NCBI GenBank assembly: GCA_017505535.1
Contig: JAFVPD010000002.1
Coordinates: 29,051-93,050, forward strand
Origin: Muribaculaceae bacterium
GTDB taxonomy: Bacteria; Bacteroidota; Bacteroidia; Bacteroidales; Muribaculaceae
DNA: 64,000 bases
Direction of reading: 5' to 3'
Positions 35,955 to 45,388 of this stretch are shown in pieces. The notes beneath the pieces are model-generated. The model did not search any database and was not told the origin of the DNA. It saw only the letters and a program-made list of their open reading frames with translations. Position numbers and translations under genes: made by a program. The stretch's first letter is position 1, and each line of letters opens with the position of its first letter.

Positions 35955-38414
35955 ATGAAAAAAATCTACTCTTTAATTGCATTTGTCGCTTTGATGTTAT
36001 GCTCTTCGGCCTACATTTCAGCTAATGTATTGAACATCAATGGCGTTGACCAACAAGTTGACACAATCATTCCTAAACATCAAGTTGGACCCGGAACAAC
36101 CTATGCTTTCTATCACTGCCCAAACCGCCCTTTGACCATACACGTGCTTGAGATTGACCTCACCAACCCCTATGTACAGATGGAAGTGTGTGATGGCGGA
36201 CAAAAGTCGGTAGCAACCGAAACACCGTCAAGCATGTATGCTCGCAACGATGCTCCGGGACACGACATGGTTGCCGTGTTCAATGGCGACTTTTTCCACA
36301 CCTCTTCTACCGACGCCACCGCTACCGGCATGTCTCGCATGGGACTCATCAGCAACGGCGAGTGTATCCTCAACCCCGTCGGATACCCAATGTTTGTCCT
36401 TTCCGATGAGCGCGTTGCATACACCGAACTTCTATACTTCAACGCAACGCTTTCTACTGCAACATCTTCCACTCGCATTCACACTCTCAACTCTCATGCA
36501 TTGGAATTTGACGCTGCCGATGATAGCGAGCGCATGATTCTTTACACAAATGCCTACGGCACAAAAACCAATAACACTTCGGCCGGAACTTCTATCGTGA
36601 TTGCGCCAAAAGAAGGCGACGCATTTGACTTTGCCGACAATTGCACTATTTCTTGCATCGTTGAGTCTTCGGTTGACAATGCAGCATCTTCTACAATTCC
36701 CACAGGCAAAGCCATTCTCTACGGAACCGGCAGCAATGCCACGTTCCTCAAGACTTTGGCCGTTGGTGATGAATGCACTATCAACATCTCAAACACAATG
36801 CCCGCTCAAGCTGCTGTGAAAAACATCAAAGAAGCGCTTGGTGGTAGCGGACACTTCATCATTCAAAATGGCGAAGTGGTAATCTCGGGCAACCCCGACA
36901 TTCACCCTCGCACTTTCATGGGAATATCTCAAGACCGCACAAAAGTTTATTCAGTAGTAGTTGATGGTCGTTGGGCCGGCTCGGCTGGTGTTACTCTCGA
37001 CGACGAAGGTCGCATTCTCAAATGGCTCGGTGCTTGGAACGGCATCAATCTCGATGGCGGTGGTTCATCGGGAATGGTTGTCAATAGCGAATACAAAAAC
37101 CACGCTTCTGATGGTACTGAACGCGCCGTCGGTAACGGTATGCTTGTTTTCTCAAGCGCTCCCGTTGACGACAACATCGCTCAAATTGCTTTCGAAGCAC
37201 GCCAATACAACGTCCCCATTACCGCACGCTTCAAACCTGCAATATATGGCTACAACCAATATGGCGTTCTCAAATCTAAAGACCTTGAAGGCGTAAAACT
37301 CTCTTGCGATCCTCAAGTGGGTTCATTCAACGACAACAACGAGTTCATTGCCGCCGAAACCATTCAAAGCGGATACATCTACGCCGAATATAATGGCATC
37401 ACAACCAAACAAGCGGTAAACACAATCCTTTCTCCTCTCTCGCTCATATATGATAAATACATCGTTGACGACCGTCGCGGCTACCCAATACAAATGAACG
37501 CTCAAATCGGAAACTTCACCTATGGCGTTGATGCCGCAAGCGTTAATTGGGCAATTTCCGACGAATCGGTATGCTCTATCAACGACGGCAAAGTCACCGG
37601 TATCAAAAACGGCGAAGCTCAACTCACAGGTGCTTCAACCAATTTCTCTGGAATTGTAAACATCGTTGTTGAAATTCCTGAAAAAGACATGATTTCTTTG
37701 TTCCCGGCATTCACCGACACTACTTGGACTCTCAAACAAACAGGAGGAAAAGGCATCACAGCCACTCAATACAAAGAAGGTGTCAAACTCAACTATACCG
37801 GTAATGCTGTGACTCGCGGAGCCTACATAAGCATGGAAGCCGATAGCATTAAAACCTACAGTCTTCCCTATGGTTTGCGCTTGGAAATCAACCCCGGAGA
37901 AGCTCCCATCACAAAGATTTCGGTGATTATGGAAAATGCGCTTGGCGAACGCGCAACTGCAATTCTTGCCAACTCTGCGCTGACCCCCAACCAAACTCAA
38001 TCAATCTTCTATCAATTGAACAACGATTGGGACACCGACAACAACGCAATCTACCCTATCAAGATTTCAAGAATCAGATTTGACATGGGTAAATCCAACA
38101 AAGATACCGCCTACGAAATTCAACTCTCTAAGTTCGAACAACTATATGGCGACCCGGTTGGTATTGAAAGCGTTTCTACCGACAACGTTGCCGCTCAAAT
38201 ATTCCCCAACCCCGTTAACTCTGGAGCTCCGGTAAATGTAATCGTTGACGGTCCTGCTGTTGTTTACATCTATAGCCTCAGCGGAAACTTAATGCAACAA
38301 GCAACCCTCCACGGGGCGGCTACCATCGACACTGCAATGCTCCCTGCCGGTATGTACATTGTAAAAATCGACTCTGAAGGCACAACTGCCACAGCCAAAC
38401 TCATCGTCAAATAA
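35955..38414 (+). CDS. secreted phosphodiester glycosidase (NAGPA domain) with Big2-like and T9SS sorting domains
   Basis: 819 residues. The signal peptide is cleaved after about residue 23. The NAGPA/DUF2233 domain (about 60-400) shows MVAVFNGDFFHTSS, SGHFIIQNGEVVISGNPDIH PRTFMGI in type, and the signature GINLDGGGSSGMVVN. It would remove GlcNAc-phosphate or related caps. A bacterial Ig-like domain (about 505-575) has PIQMNAQIGNFTYGVDAASV. The last about 80 residues (AAQIFPNPVNSGAPVNVIVD, then GMYIVKID and KLIVK) are a type IX secretion sorting domain. Exported to the cell surface. Confidence 0.85.
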   Translation: MKKIYSLIAFVALMLCSSAYISANVLNINGVDQQVDTIIPKHQVGPGTTYAFYHCPNRPLTIHVLEIDLTNPYVQMEVCDGGQKSVATETPSSMYARNDAPGHDMVAVFNGDFFHTSSTDATATGMSRMGLISNGECILNPVGYPMFVLSDERVAYTELLYFNATLSTATSSTRIHTLNSHALEFDAADDSERMILYTNAYGTKTNNTSAGTSIVIAPKEGDAFDFADNCTISCIVESSVDNAASSTIPTGKAILYGTGSNATFLKTLAVGDECTINISNTMPAQAAVKNIKEALGGSGHFIIQNGEVVISGNPDIHPRTFMGISQDRTKVYSVVVDGRWAGSAGVTLDDEGRILKWLGAWNGINLDGGGSSGMVVNSEYKNHASDGTERAVGNGMLVFSSAPVDDNIAQIAFEARQYNVPITARFKPAIYGYNQYGVLKSKDLEGVKLSCDPQVGSFNDNNEFIAAETIQSGYIYAEYNGITTKQAVNTILSPLSLIYDKYIVDDRRGYPIQMNAQIGNFTYGVDAASVNWAISDESVCSINDGKVTGIKNGEAQLTGASTNFSGIVNIVVEIPEKDMISLFPAFTDTTWTLKQTGGKGITATQYKEGVKLNYTGNAVTRGAYISMEADSIKTYSLPYGLRLEINPGEAPITKISVIMENALGERATAILANSALTPNQTQSIFYQLNNDWDTDNNAIYPIKISRIRFDMGKSNKDTAYEIQLSKFEQLYGDPVGIESVSTDNVAAQIFPNPVNSGAPVNVIVDGPAVVYIYSLSGNLMQQATLHGAATIDTAMLPAGMYIVKIDSEGTTATAKLIVK

Positions 38415-38527
38415 CACGTTTCGCATATCACTAAGACCTAAACAAACCTCAAAAAACTACGGATGCAAATATATAAGTAAAGCACAAAAATAAAGCATCT
38501 TCCAATGATGCATTGCGAATAGACAAG

Positions 38528-38574
38528 ACAATGGCGTATAAAGAAACTACATAGTTTACTATATACGCCATTGT
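38528..38574. terminator. bidirectional terminator between convergent genes
   Basis: ACAATGGCGTATA and its complement at 38562-38574 form a 13-bp stem. AAACTA and TAGTTT extend it at the apex. T-rich on both sides. Serves the glycosidase gene and the pst operon. Confidence 0.82.
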
Positions 38575-38599
38575 TTTGTATTGGGTTATAAAAACCACA

Positions 38600-39370
38600 C
38601 TAACCCATCTTACCTGTAAGGTAAGCTTTAGTACGTTCGTCCGAGGGATTAGAAAACATCGTAGCAGTGTCGCCATACTCTACCAACTCACCGAGATACA
38701 TGAACATTGACTTCGAGGATATTCGCATCGCCTGTCCCATATTGTGAGTAACAATCAAGATGGTCACCTCATTTTGAAGTTCCTGCATCAGTTCCTCGAT
38801 ATGAGCTGTCGCGATAGGGTCAAGCGCAGAGGTAGGCTCGTCCATCAGCAATACATCGGGTTTCATTGCCAATGCACGTGCAATACACAAACGCTGTTGT
38901 TGGCCGCCAGAGAGAAATGTACCCTTTTTATTCAACACATCATTTACCTCATCCCACAGCGCAACACTCTTCAGGCAACGTTCAACCGTTTCATCTTTTT
39001 CGGTTTTCGACAATCGAATACCATTTAGCACATAACCCGAAAGCACATTATCGTAGATGCTCATCGTGGGGAAGGGTGCTGGACGCTGAAAGACCATACC
39101 CACACGGCGCCGCACATCAATAGGCTCCATTGAGAGAATGTTTTCGCCATTAAGTAGTATCTCACCATCAACACGTATATTGGGATATAAATTGTGCATC
39201 AGGTTTACGGCTCTCAAGAGCGTTGATTTTCCACAACCCGAGGGCCCCATTATGGCTGTTATCGTATTTTTATCAATGGCTGCAGATACATATTTTACGG
39301 CCATCGTCTGCTTGGTATAGGATACACAAGTCTTATTAAATTCAAGTATGGGTGGTGTTACTGATTCCAT
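38600..39370 (-). CDS. pstB: phosphate ABC transporter ATP-binding protein
   Basis: 256 residues. Walker A GPSGCGKSTLLRA, signature LSGGQQQRLCIARALA and Walker B VLLMDEPTSALDP are intact. The start overlaps the end of pstA by 13 bases. PstB powers phosphate import through PstC-PstA. It is the last gene of the operon; phoU, commonly next, is missing here. Confidence 0.96.
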   Translation of the reverse strand: MESVTPPILEFNKTCVSYTKQTMAVKYVSAAIDKNTITAIMGPSGCGKSTLLRAVNLMHNLYPNIRVDGEILLNGENILSMEPIDVRRRVGMVFQRPAPFPTMSIYDNVLSGYVLNGIRLSKTEKDETVERCLKSVALWDEVNDVLNKKGTFLSGGQQQRLCIARALAMKPDVLLMDEPTSALDPIATAHIEELMQELQNEVTILIVTHNMGQAMRISSKSMFMYLGELVEYGDTATMFSNPSDERTKAYLTGKMG

Positions 39371-40224
39371 TTCTTTGCAAGATATTTAGCTGTAAGATTC
39401 AATGTAAGAACAAATAATAACAAGAAGAGAGATGCTCCCCATATCAATTCCTGTAGGTTGGGGTCATTGAAGAACTCCCATATAAGCAAAGGTACTGCCG
39501 AGATGGGTTTGTCAATTGTAAAGCGAATGAATGAGCATCCGAGGGCGGTAAACATAAGTGGAGCTGTTTCACCAATAACGCGCGAGATAGCCAACAGAAC
39601 ACCGGTAAAGATTCCTCCGAAAGCAGCAGGGAGCTGCACTTTCAACATTACGCGGGCGCGATTCCCTCCAAGTGCCAACCCGGCCTCTTTGAGTGATGCC
39701 GGCAGAATTTTTAAAGTCTCCTCGGTAGAGCGAATAATAAGTGGCAGCATCATAATAACGAGAGCTACACTACCGGCAATAGCCGAGTAACCTTTCATCG
39801 GAACAACTACCCAAATATAAACGACAATACCAATTATTACCGATGGTGTTCCTTGTAGTAGGTCGGTAAGATAACTCACCATTTGAGCAAATCTATTTTT
39901 GGGATTCTCCGCCAAAAATGCGCCACAAAGAATGCCGATGGGCACAGCCACAACTACAGCCATACCGAGCATTATCATCGTGCCGATAATGCCATTTGCA
40001 ATACCCCCAGGTATTGAATTGCCTGCCTCAATAGCCACCATCGCCTTATATGCCGTAGGTGTTGGCTCAGTAAAAAACGTCCACGAAAGTTGGTCATAAC
40101 CACGCAGAAACACCTCGCCCAAAATGGCAAACAGAGGAACAGCCGTAAGGGTCGCTAATATACACACAGCCCACAGCAACGCGTTATCCTTTGCCAAACG
40201 ATTCCTAATTTTCCTTTTATCCAT
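39358..40224 (-). CDS. pstA: phosphate ABC transporter permease
   Basis: 288 residues with six membrane helices and the permease EAA-type loop SLKEAGLALGGNRARVMLKV. One of two subunits forming the phosphate channel. Starts 2 bases after the pstC stop, so translation is coupled. Confidence 0.95.
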   Translation of the reverse strand: MDKRKIRNRLAKDNALLWAVCILATLTAVPLFAILGEVFLRGYDQLSWTFFTEPTPTAYKAMVAIEAGNSIPGGIANGIIGTMIMLGMAVVVAVPIGILCGAFLAENPKNRFAQMVSYLTDLLQGTPSVIIGIVVYIWVVVPMKGYSAIAGSVALVIMMLPLIIRSTEETLKILPASLKEAGLALGGNRARVMLKVQLPAAFGGIFTGVLLAISRVIGETAPLMFTALGCSFIRFTIDKPISAVPLLIWEFFNDPNLQELIWGASLFLLLFVLTLNLTAKYLAKKWNQ

Positions 40225-40226
40225 AG

Positions 40227-41084
40227 TTATGCTATTCTTGCGCGTTTAATCATTATTTTACCTATTAAATTGATAAATGCTGTTATAAGGAATAGTATCA
40301 AACCGATGGCAATAAGAGAAGAAAGTCTCAAATCATCTGCCTCGCCGAATTGGTTAGCGATAATTGATGCCATTGAATTACCTGTTGATGTAATTGACTC
40401 GGGGATATTATTCGTATTACCTATAAGCATTGTAACAGTCATTGTCTCACCCAAAGCACGGCCAATAGCCAATATATATGAGGAGAATATACCCGAACCT
40501 GCAACAGGGAATACCACCTTGCGAATAACCTCGGCTCGAGTTGCGCCTAAGCTATATGCTCCCTCTTTTAGGTCGTTAGGCACCATCTTAATAAACTCGG
40601 CACTAAGTGAAGCTGCGTAGGGTACAATCATAATTGCCAACACCAACGAAGCAGTCAATACTCCCGAACCTTGCGGCGAGATATTGAGAGCCATTATGAA
40701 TGGTCGTAGCGTGTAGAAGCCCCACAAACCATAGATAATTGAAGGGATACCTGCCAACAAATCCGTTACAGTACTTAATATAGCTGCAATCTTTGTTCCT
40801 TTGAAGTACTCGCCAACGAACAATGCAACAGGCAGTGAGAAAGGGATGCAGAAGATTAGTGCAAAAAGCGTAGTCATTAGTGTACCCGTGATAAAGGGCA
40901 ACGCTCCATATTGCTCTGCACCATCGGTGTAGCTCCACTCCTTGGATGTGAGGAATTTGAAGAATCCGAAGTGTTCGAAAGCATCGTATGCGTCAGTGAC
41001 GAGAGCATAAACGATACCCCCGCACACTAACGGCATTACCAATGCTACCACAAACAATAGAACTTTGTAGAACTTATCGCTCAT
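40227..41084 (-). CDS. pstC: phosphate ABC transporter permease
   Basis: 285 residues with six membrane helices and the inner loop PNDLKEGAYSLGATRAEVIR that contacts PstB. Pairs with PstA. Located 9 bases after pstS. Confidence 0.95.
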   Translation of the reverse strand: MSDKFYKVLLFVVALVMPLVCGGIVYALVTDAYDAFEHFGFFKFLTSKEWSYTDGAEQYGALPFITGTLMTTLFALIFCIPFSLPVALFVGEYFKGTKIAAILSTVTDLLAGIPSIIYGLWGFYTLRPFIMALNISPQGSGVLTASLVLAIMIVPYAASLSAEFIKMVPNDLKEGAYSLGATRAEVIRKVVFPVAGSGIFSSYILAIGRALGETMTVTMLIGNTNNIPESITSTGNSMASIIANQFGEADDLRLSSLIAIGLILFLITAFINLIGKIMIKRARIA

Positions 41085-41093
41085 AGCGTTTTC

Positions 41094-42155
41094 TTATTGC
41101 AGTATTGAGACTCCGTCATAAGTAACAGCATTCAAATTTATTAGGCTCAACTCCTTTGCTTTAGCTGGTAGCGGAGCATAATGCACTTCGGACGTAATGT
41201 GTTGCGCTTCATCAGAGAGAATATATTTCAAGAGGTCAAGGGTCGCCACAGCCTGCTCTTTTGTGCGATCAGAGTAGTTCTGTTCCTTGTAAATAATCAT
41301 CCAAGTAAAGGTTGAGATGGGATATGCTCCAATCGCATCTGAATTTGTGATGGAGCAACGTGTATCCGCTGGAATTTCGCCTGACGCTGCCGCCGAGATA
41401 GAAGCCGATGAAGGCAACACAAATTCCCCTTGCTGATTTTGCACTCGTGCGTAAGGAATCTTTTGTGCAAAGGCATATTCCGAACCCACATAACCAATGG
41501 AATTCTTGGTCTGCTTGATGACACCAGCCACACCGGGGTTACCTTTTGCCGCCTGACCCGAAGGGAAATTGACCGACTTTCCAGCACCGAAATTGGACGC
41601 CCACATAGGGCTAACTTTTGTCAGATAGTCTGTGAATACGAAAGTTGTACCCGAACCATCTGAACGGAAAACCGGGATGATAGCTTCTGCCGGAAGAGTC
41701 ACATCTGGGTTAAGTGCTGCCAGACGCTCATCGTTCCACGTCTTGATATTGCCGGCAAAGATGTCTGCTATAACCTCGCCTGAGAGGTTGAGCTCGCTTA
41801 TACCGTCAAGGTTGTATGCCAGAACCACAGCTCCCATACAGGTTGGGATATGTACCACTGAAGCCATATCCGACATTTCTTTATCTGAAAGAAACGCATC
41901 ACTACCCGCAAAATCTACAATCTTGTCACGCAAATTGCGTACACCGCCACCAGAACCAATGCCACCATAAGCGACTTGGTCTCCACTTACAAGGCCAAAC
42001 TGTTCAAAGACTACATTGTAGAAAGGAAGTGGGAATGTTGCACCTGCTCCCGAGAGTTCCTGAGGTTCACGATCTGCTTTGTTTACATTACTGCCACAAG
42101 CAACTGTCATAACTGCAAGGGCAATTGTCATAACTGACTTAAAAATATTGTTCAT
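41094..42155 (-). CDS. pstS: phosphate-binding lipoprotein
   Basis: 353 residues with lipobox VMTVAC (Cys20), so lipid-anchored in the periplasm. Binding motifs AGATFPLPFY, YGGIGSGGGVRNL and VFRSDGSGTTFVFTDYL (phosphate-contacting Ser, Asp and Arg region) match PstS. Second gene of the operon, after the porin. Confidence 0.95.
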   Translation of the reverse strand: MNNIFKSVMTIALAVMTVACGSNVNKADREPQELSGAGATFPLPFYNVVFEQFGLVSGDQVAYGGIGSGGGVRNLRDKIVDFAGSDAFLSDKEMSDMASVVHIPTCMGAVVLAYNLDGISELNLSGEVIADIFAGNIKTWNDERLAALNPDVTLPAEAIIPVFRSDGSGTTFVFTDYLTKVSPMWASNFGAGKSVNFPSGQAAKGNPGVAGVIKQTKNSIGYVGSEYAFAQKIPYARVQNQQGEFVLPSSASISAAASGEIPADTRCSITNSDAIGAYPISTFTWMIIYKEQNYSDRTKEQAVATLDLLKYILSDEAQHITSEVHYAPLPAKAKELSLINLNAVTYDGVSILQ

Positions 42156-42193
42156 ACTAATCTTATTATTATATGTTTATATGTTTATATTTT

Positions 42194-43174
42194 TTAGAAT
42201 CCAAAGTAACAATTCACATAGGCATAGTAACCATTCTTAACACCATCAGCTTTAGGCATACTCATTCTAAAATTAGGGGCAATTTTTACATACTTGCCGA
42301 GCTTGAATTGCGCTCCGAGAATTGCCAAAGCCTCATCTTTTGCAATATTCCAATCATCATTTGAATAGAGGTCATCGTAGCGTGCATAGAGGTCGGCCAC
42401 CTTGGATAACTTGACTGATGCAAAGATTGAATAACCATTTTGGTCTGCACCATCATTATACGAAGCATTCCACATTTGGTTATATTCTGCACCTATTGAG
42501 AATTTCTCGTGTTTATATCCCATAAATGTGGCAAGATTAACAATATCCTTTTTACCCTCTTCAACACTCTCATTCAAACCTCCATATAGGCGAATCTGGA
42601 AACCCTTTACAGGTGTTAGCGTTACACCCAATCCATAATTGAGACCATCATTTATCTGAATCTTCTTGTAACCCTCACCATTTACAATAATTACATCTGA
42701 AGAAATCCAGTCTGCAAACTTATATGCCACTGAAACACCTAAATCGGCACTGCTACCAAACTTGTACTCATCTTGGAACGACTTCATAATATAGCGATAG
42801 CCCCAGAATTTCTCTTGGAAATTGAACTGCGTGGTTGAGATAAGACCTCCGTTGAGCGTCAAGGATCCATTTTTCCAGGATACCATTGCATTTTTGATGT
42901 AGGCAATACGCTGATAATCATCAACACTTGAGGACTTGCCAATATCCATTACAGCCTTTGCCGTGAGGCCCTTACCAAAGTTATATTCGTAACCCAAATA
43001 GCTACGCTCCATCTCAAAACCTCGGTCATCATTCTCTACTCCAAAACCTGTGTGGAAATTCCCAAACACCTGAACAATCGCTTTACCTTTTGGTTCCTCC
43101 GTGTTGGTTTCCAACGCCTGTGCTGTGACACCAATGCAGGCTAAAACACCTGCCATAATAAATTTCAACTTCAT
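42194..43174 (-). CDS. outer-membrane porin of the phosphate operon (OprO/OprP-like)
   Basis: 326 residues with a cleaved signal (about 1-20) followed by alternating amphipathic strands and a final YAYVNCYFGF ending in phenylalanine, the outer-membrane barrel signature. FGNFHTGFGVENDDRGFEME and FGKGLTAKAVMDIGKSSSVD resemble O/P-type phosphate-selective porins, though at lower similarity. First gene of the pst operon, downstream of a Pho-box-like site. It should admit phosphate to the periplasm (inference from context). Confidence 0.8.
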   Translation of the reverse strand: MKLKFIMAGVLACIGVTAQALETNTEEPKGKAIVQVFGNFHTGFGVENDDRGFEMERSYLGYEYNFGKGLTAKAVMDIGKSSSVDDYQRIAYIKNAMVSWKNGSLTLNGGLISTTQFNFQEKFWGYRYIMKSFQDEYKFGSSADLGVSVAYKFADWISSDVIIVNGEGYKKIQINDGLNYGLGVTLTPVKGFQIRLYGGLNESVEEGKKDIVNLATFMGYKHEKFSIGAEYNQMWNASYNDGADQNGYSIFASVKLSKVADLYARYDDLYSNDDWNIAKDEALAILGAQFKLGKYVKIAPNFRMSMPKADGVKNGYYAYVNCYFGF

Positions 43175-43220
43175 TTTTCTGTTTTATTAAATTTGACAAT
43201 GCAAAAGTATCAGCAATACA

Positions 43221-43236
43221 TTTCATAAATGTTTCA
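43221..43236. promoter_or_regulatory. Pho-box-like site between the pst operon and phoB
   Basis: TTTCATAAATGTTTCA has two TTTCA units 11 bases apart and matches the E. coli Pho box half-site arrangement TGTCATAAAWCTGTCA at most positions. It lies about 45 bases upstream of the porin gene. A TACTTTTG -7 box on the minus strand is nearby, with no proper -33, as expected for an activated promoter. Confidence 0.5.
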
Positions 43237-43331
43237 AAAAAATTAGACTTTTGTGAAATACTGAAAGAGAGCAAAATATTACATTTTCATTAAATCTTAT
43301 TTCAAGCATTTCGCCTTTCACCGGAACGTTG

Positions 43332-43339
43332 TAATTTTG
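43332..43339 (+). promoter_or_regulatory. -7 box (TAATTTTG) of phoB-phoR
   Basis: TAATTTTG, 24 bases before the phoB ATG. The -33 region is poor (TTTCG), so activation may be needed. Confidence 0.45.
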
Positions 43340-43362
43340 CACAAAAATGATTTATATGGTAT

Positions 43363-44064
43363 ATGGCAACAAATCGTATATTGATAGTAGATGATGAGGA
43401 AACTCTATGTGAAGTGTTGAAACTCAACCTTGAGAATGAAGGATATGACGTGGACTTAGCATTCAATGCAGAGCAGGCGTTGACTCTTGACCTAAAAAAG
43501 TATTCATTGATTCTTTTAGATATTATGATGGGAGAGATTAGTGGTATAAAAATGGCTAAGATGCTAAAATCAGATGTTAAAACGGCCGACATTCCCATTA
43601 TATTCTGCACAGCACGCGACACTGAGGACGATATGATTATGGGACTAAACCTCGGCGCCGATGATTATATTATGAAGCCATATACTGTTCGTAATGTAAT
43701 AGCTCGTGTCAAGAGCGTTCTACGCCGAACAACCGGCCATATAAACATTAACAGCACCACGACCCGGAAGCCAAATCACTTAGTAGTCGATGGTCTGTGT
43801 CTTGACTTGGAGTTTAAACGTTGCACGGTCGATGGCGAGGAGGTTAGGTTGACTCGAAAAGAGTTTGAATTGCTTGCCCACTTGATTCAACATCGTGGAA
43901 AAATCTGTTCAAGAGAGCAAATCTTAAACAAAGTTTGGAGCCATGAAGTAGTCGTACTTGACCGCACCATAGATGTAAATATCACACGCTTGCGATCCAA
44001 GATTGGGGCATACGGCTCCTATATTGTAACCCGTTCAGGTTTTGGCTATGGCTTCCGAGATTAA
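43363..44064 (+). CDS. phoB: response regulator, PhoB family
   Basis: 233 residues. The receiver domain has DDEE near the start, phosphoacceptor D in LILLDIMMG (residue about 50) and K in IMKPYTVRN. The C-terminal winged helix has RLTRKEFELLAHLIQHRGKI and LDRTIDVNITRLRSKIG. It lies divergent from the pst operon and directly before phoR (1-base gap after the preferred phoR start), so it should control phosphate genes. Confidence 0.92.
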   Translation: MATNRILIVDDEETLCEVLKLNLENEGYDVDLAFNAEQALTLDLKKYSLILLDIMMGEISGIKMAKMLKSDVKTADIPIIFCTARDTEDDMIMGLNLGADDYIMKPYTVRNVIARVKSVLRRTTGHININSTTTRKPNHLVVDGLCLDLEFKRCTVDGEEVRLTRKEFELLAHLIQHRGKICSREQILNKVWSHEVVVLDRTIDVNITRLRSKIGAYGSYIVTRSGFGYGFRD

Positions 44065-44065
44065 A

Positions 44066-45346
44066 ATGTCGTTTCACAAACGATTGTTCCTAATGTTGCT
44101 CACATTTTCGTGGGCAATTGTTCTATGCTTCATTGGTTTTCAATATTTCAGAGAGAAGGAATATAAATCAGAGTTCTTGAATGCTCAACTCCAGCAATAC
44201 AACCGCCATCTTCTAAACGCTGTGGAGGAAGGTCTGCCTTATGAGGATTACATTGCCTCCCACGACAAGCCGTTTGATGGACTGCGAATATCTATTATAG
44301 CTCTCTCTGGCGCTGTGGTTTTCGACAATACCATATTGCTCGATTCACTCGACAACCACCGTAATCGGCCCGAAGTGGCTGATGCTTTGGCAAAGGGTGA
44401 AGGATATAACATCGGCCGACAATCGACAAGCGATGGACGAGAATATTTCTATTCTGCAACACGTGGCGAGAGAGTCGTGATCCGCACTGCCATTCCATAT
44501 TCAAACGCTCTGCAAGACCTGCTCGAAGCTGACTGGTCGTTTCTTGTGGTAATGATTTCTATAAGCTTAGCAATGAGCATTTTGGCACATTTCACCACTC
44601 GCCGGCTCGGTAAAGACATAGAGCGTGTCAATCGCTACGAGGCACAGCAAGAACAAAACCGCCTAAAACGGCAACTCACAAACAATATTAACCACGAGCT
44701 GAAAACACCCGTAGCATCTATTCAAGTTTGCCTTGAAACATTGTTGTCAGGTATTGCGTTGAGTGAAGAGAAACAACAAGAACTCATTGAGCGATGCTAT
44801 ATGCACAATGAACGCCTACGCCGACTGCTTAACGATGTGTCGCTGATTACCCGAATGGAGGATGGAAGCAGTCTTATCAACCGAGAAAAGGTTGTAATCA
44901 ACGAGATAATAGATGAGGTCGCCGAGGGACTAGAGATGATGCCCGACGAGGAACGACTGACACTACATACGGATTTTAGCGATACGGTTATCATTGATGG
45001 CAACCCATCATTGATTGGTTCTATTTTCAGCAACTTGACAGAAAATGTCATAGCATACTCCGAGGGTAAAAATATCTACATCTCACTGCTTGAAAACTCT
45101 GAAAAAGCGTGCCATATTAGCTTTGAAGATGATGGCAAAGGTGTTGAACCGGAACATCTACAACACCTCTTCGAGCGATTCTATCGTGTGGACAAAGGTC
45201 GCTCCCGGCAAAAAGGTGGCACTGGTCTTGGTCTTGCAATCGTAAAACACGCCGTTCAGTTTCACGGTGGCACCATAACTGTTACCAATCGCCCAAATGG
45301 TGGATTAAGGTTTGATTTCACCCTATGCAAACACTACATTCCCTAA
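44066..45346 (+). CDS. phoR: sensor histidine kinase, PhoR type
   Basis: 426 residues from the ATG at 44066, one base after the phoB stop; an earlier in-frame ATG at 44048 would overlap phoB. Two TM helices (about 5-25 and 157-176) bound a periplasmic region of about 130 residues. HisKA: NNINHELKTPVASIQVCLET (phospho-His). ATPase: FSNLTENVIAYSEGK, then GTGLGLAIVKHAVQFHGG. The linker is short and has no PAS domain. Confidence 0.9.
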   Translation: MSFHKRLFLMLLTFSWAIVLCFIGFQYFREKEYKSEFLNAQLQQYNRHLLNAVEEGLPYEDYIASHDKPFDGLRISIIALSGAVVFDNTILLDSLDNHRNRPEVADALAKGEGYNIGRQSTSDGREYFYSATRGERVVIRTAIPYSNALQDLLEADWSFLVVMISISLAMSILAHFTTRRLGKDIERVNRYEAQQEQNRLKRQLTNNINHELKTPVASIQVCLETLLSGIALSEEKQQELIERCYMHNERLRRLLNDVSLITRMEDGSSLINREKVVINEIIDEVAEGLEMMPDEERLTLHTDFSDTVIIDGNPSLIGSIFSNLTENVIAYSEGKNIYISLLENSEKACHISFEDDGKGVEPEHLQHLFERFYRVDKGRSRQKGGTGLGLAIVKHAVQFHGGTITVTNRPNGGLRFDFTLCKHYIP

Positions 45347-45388
45347 GTAGTAGCGTCGGTGTTTTGTTTTTTTCACTTCTCGTTCAGG

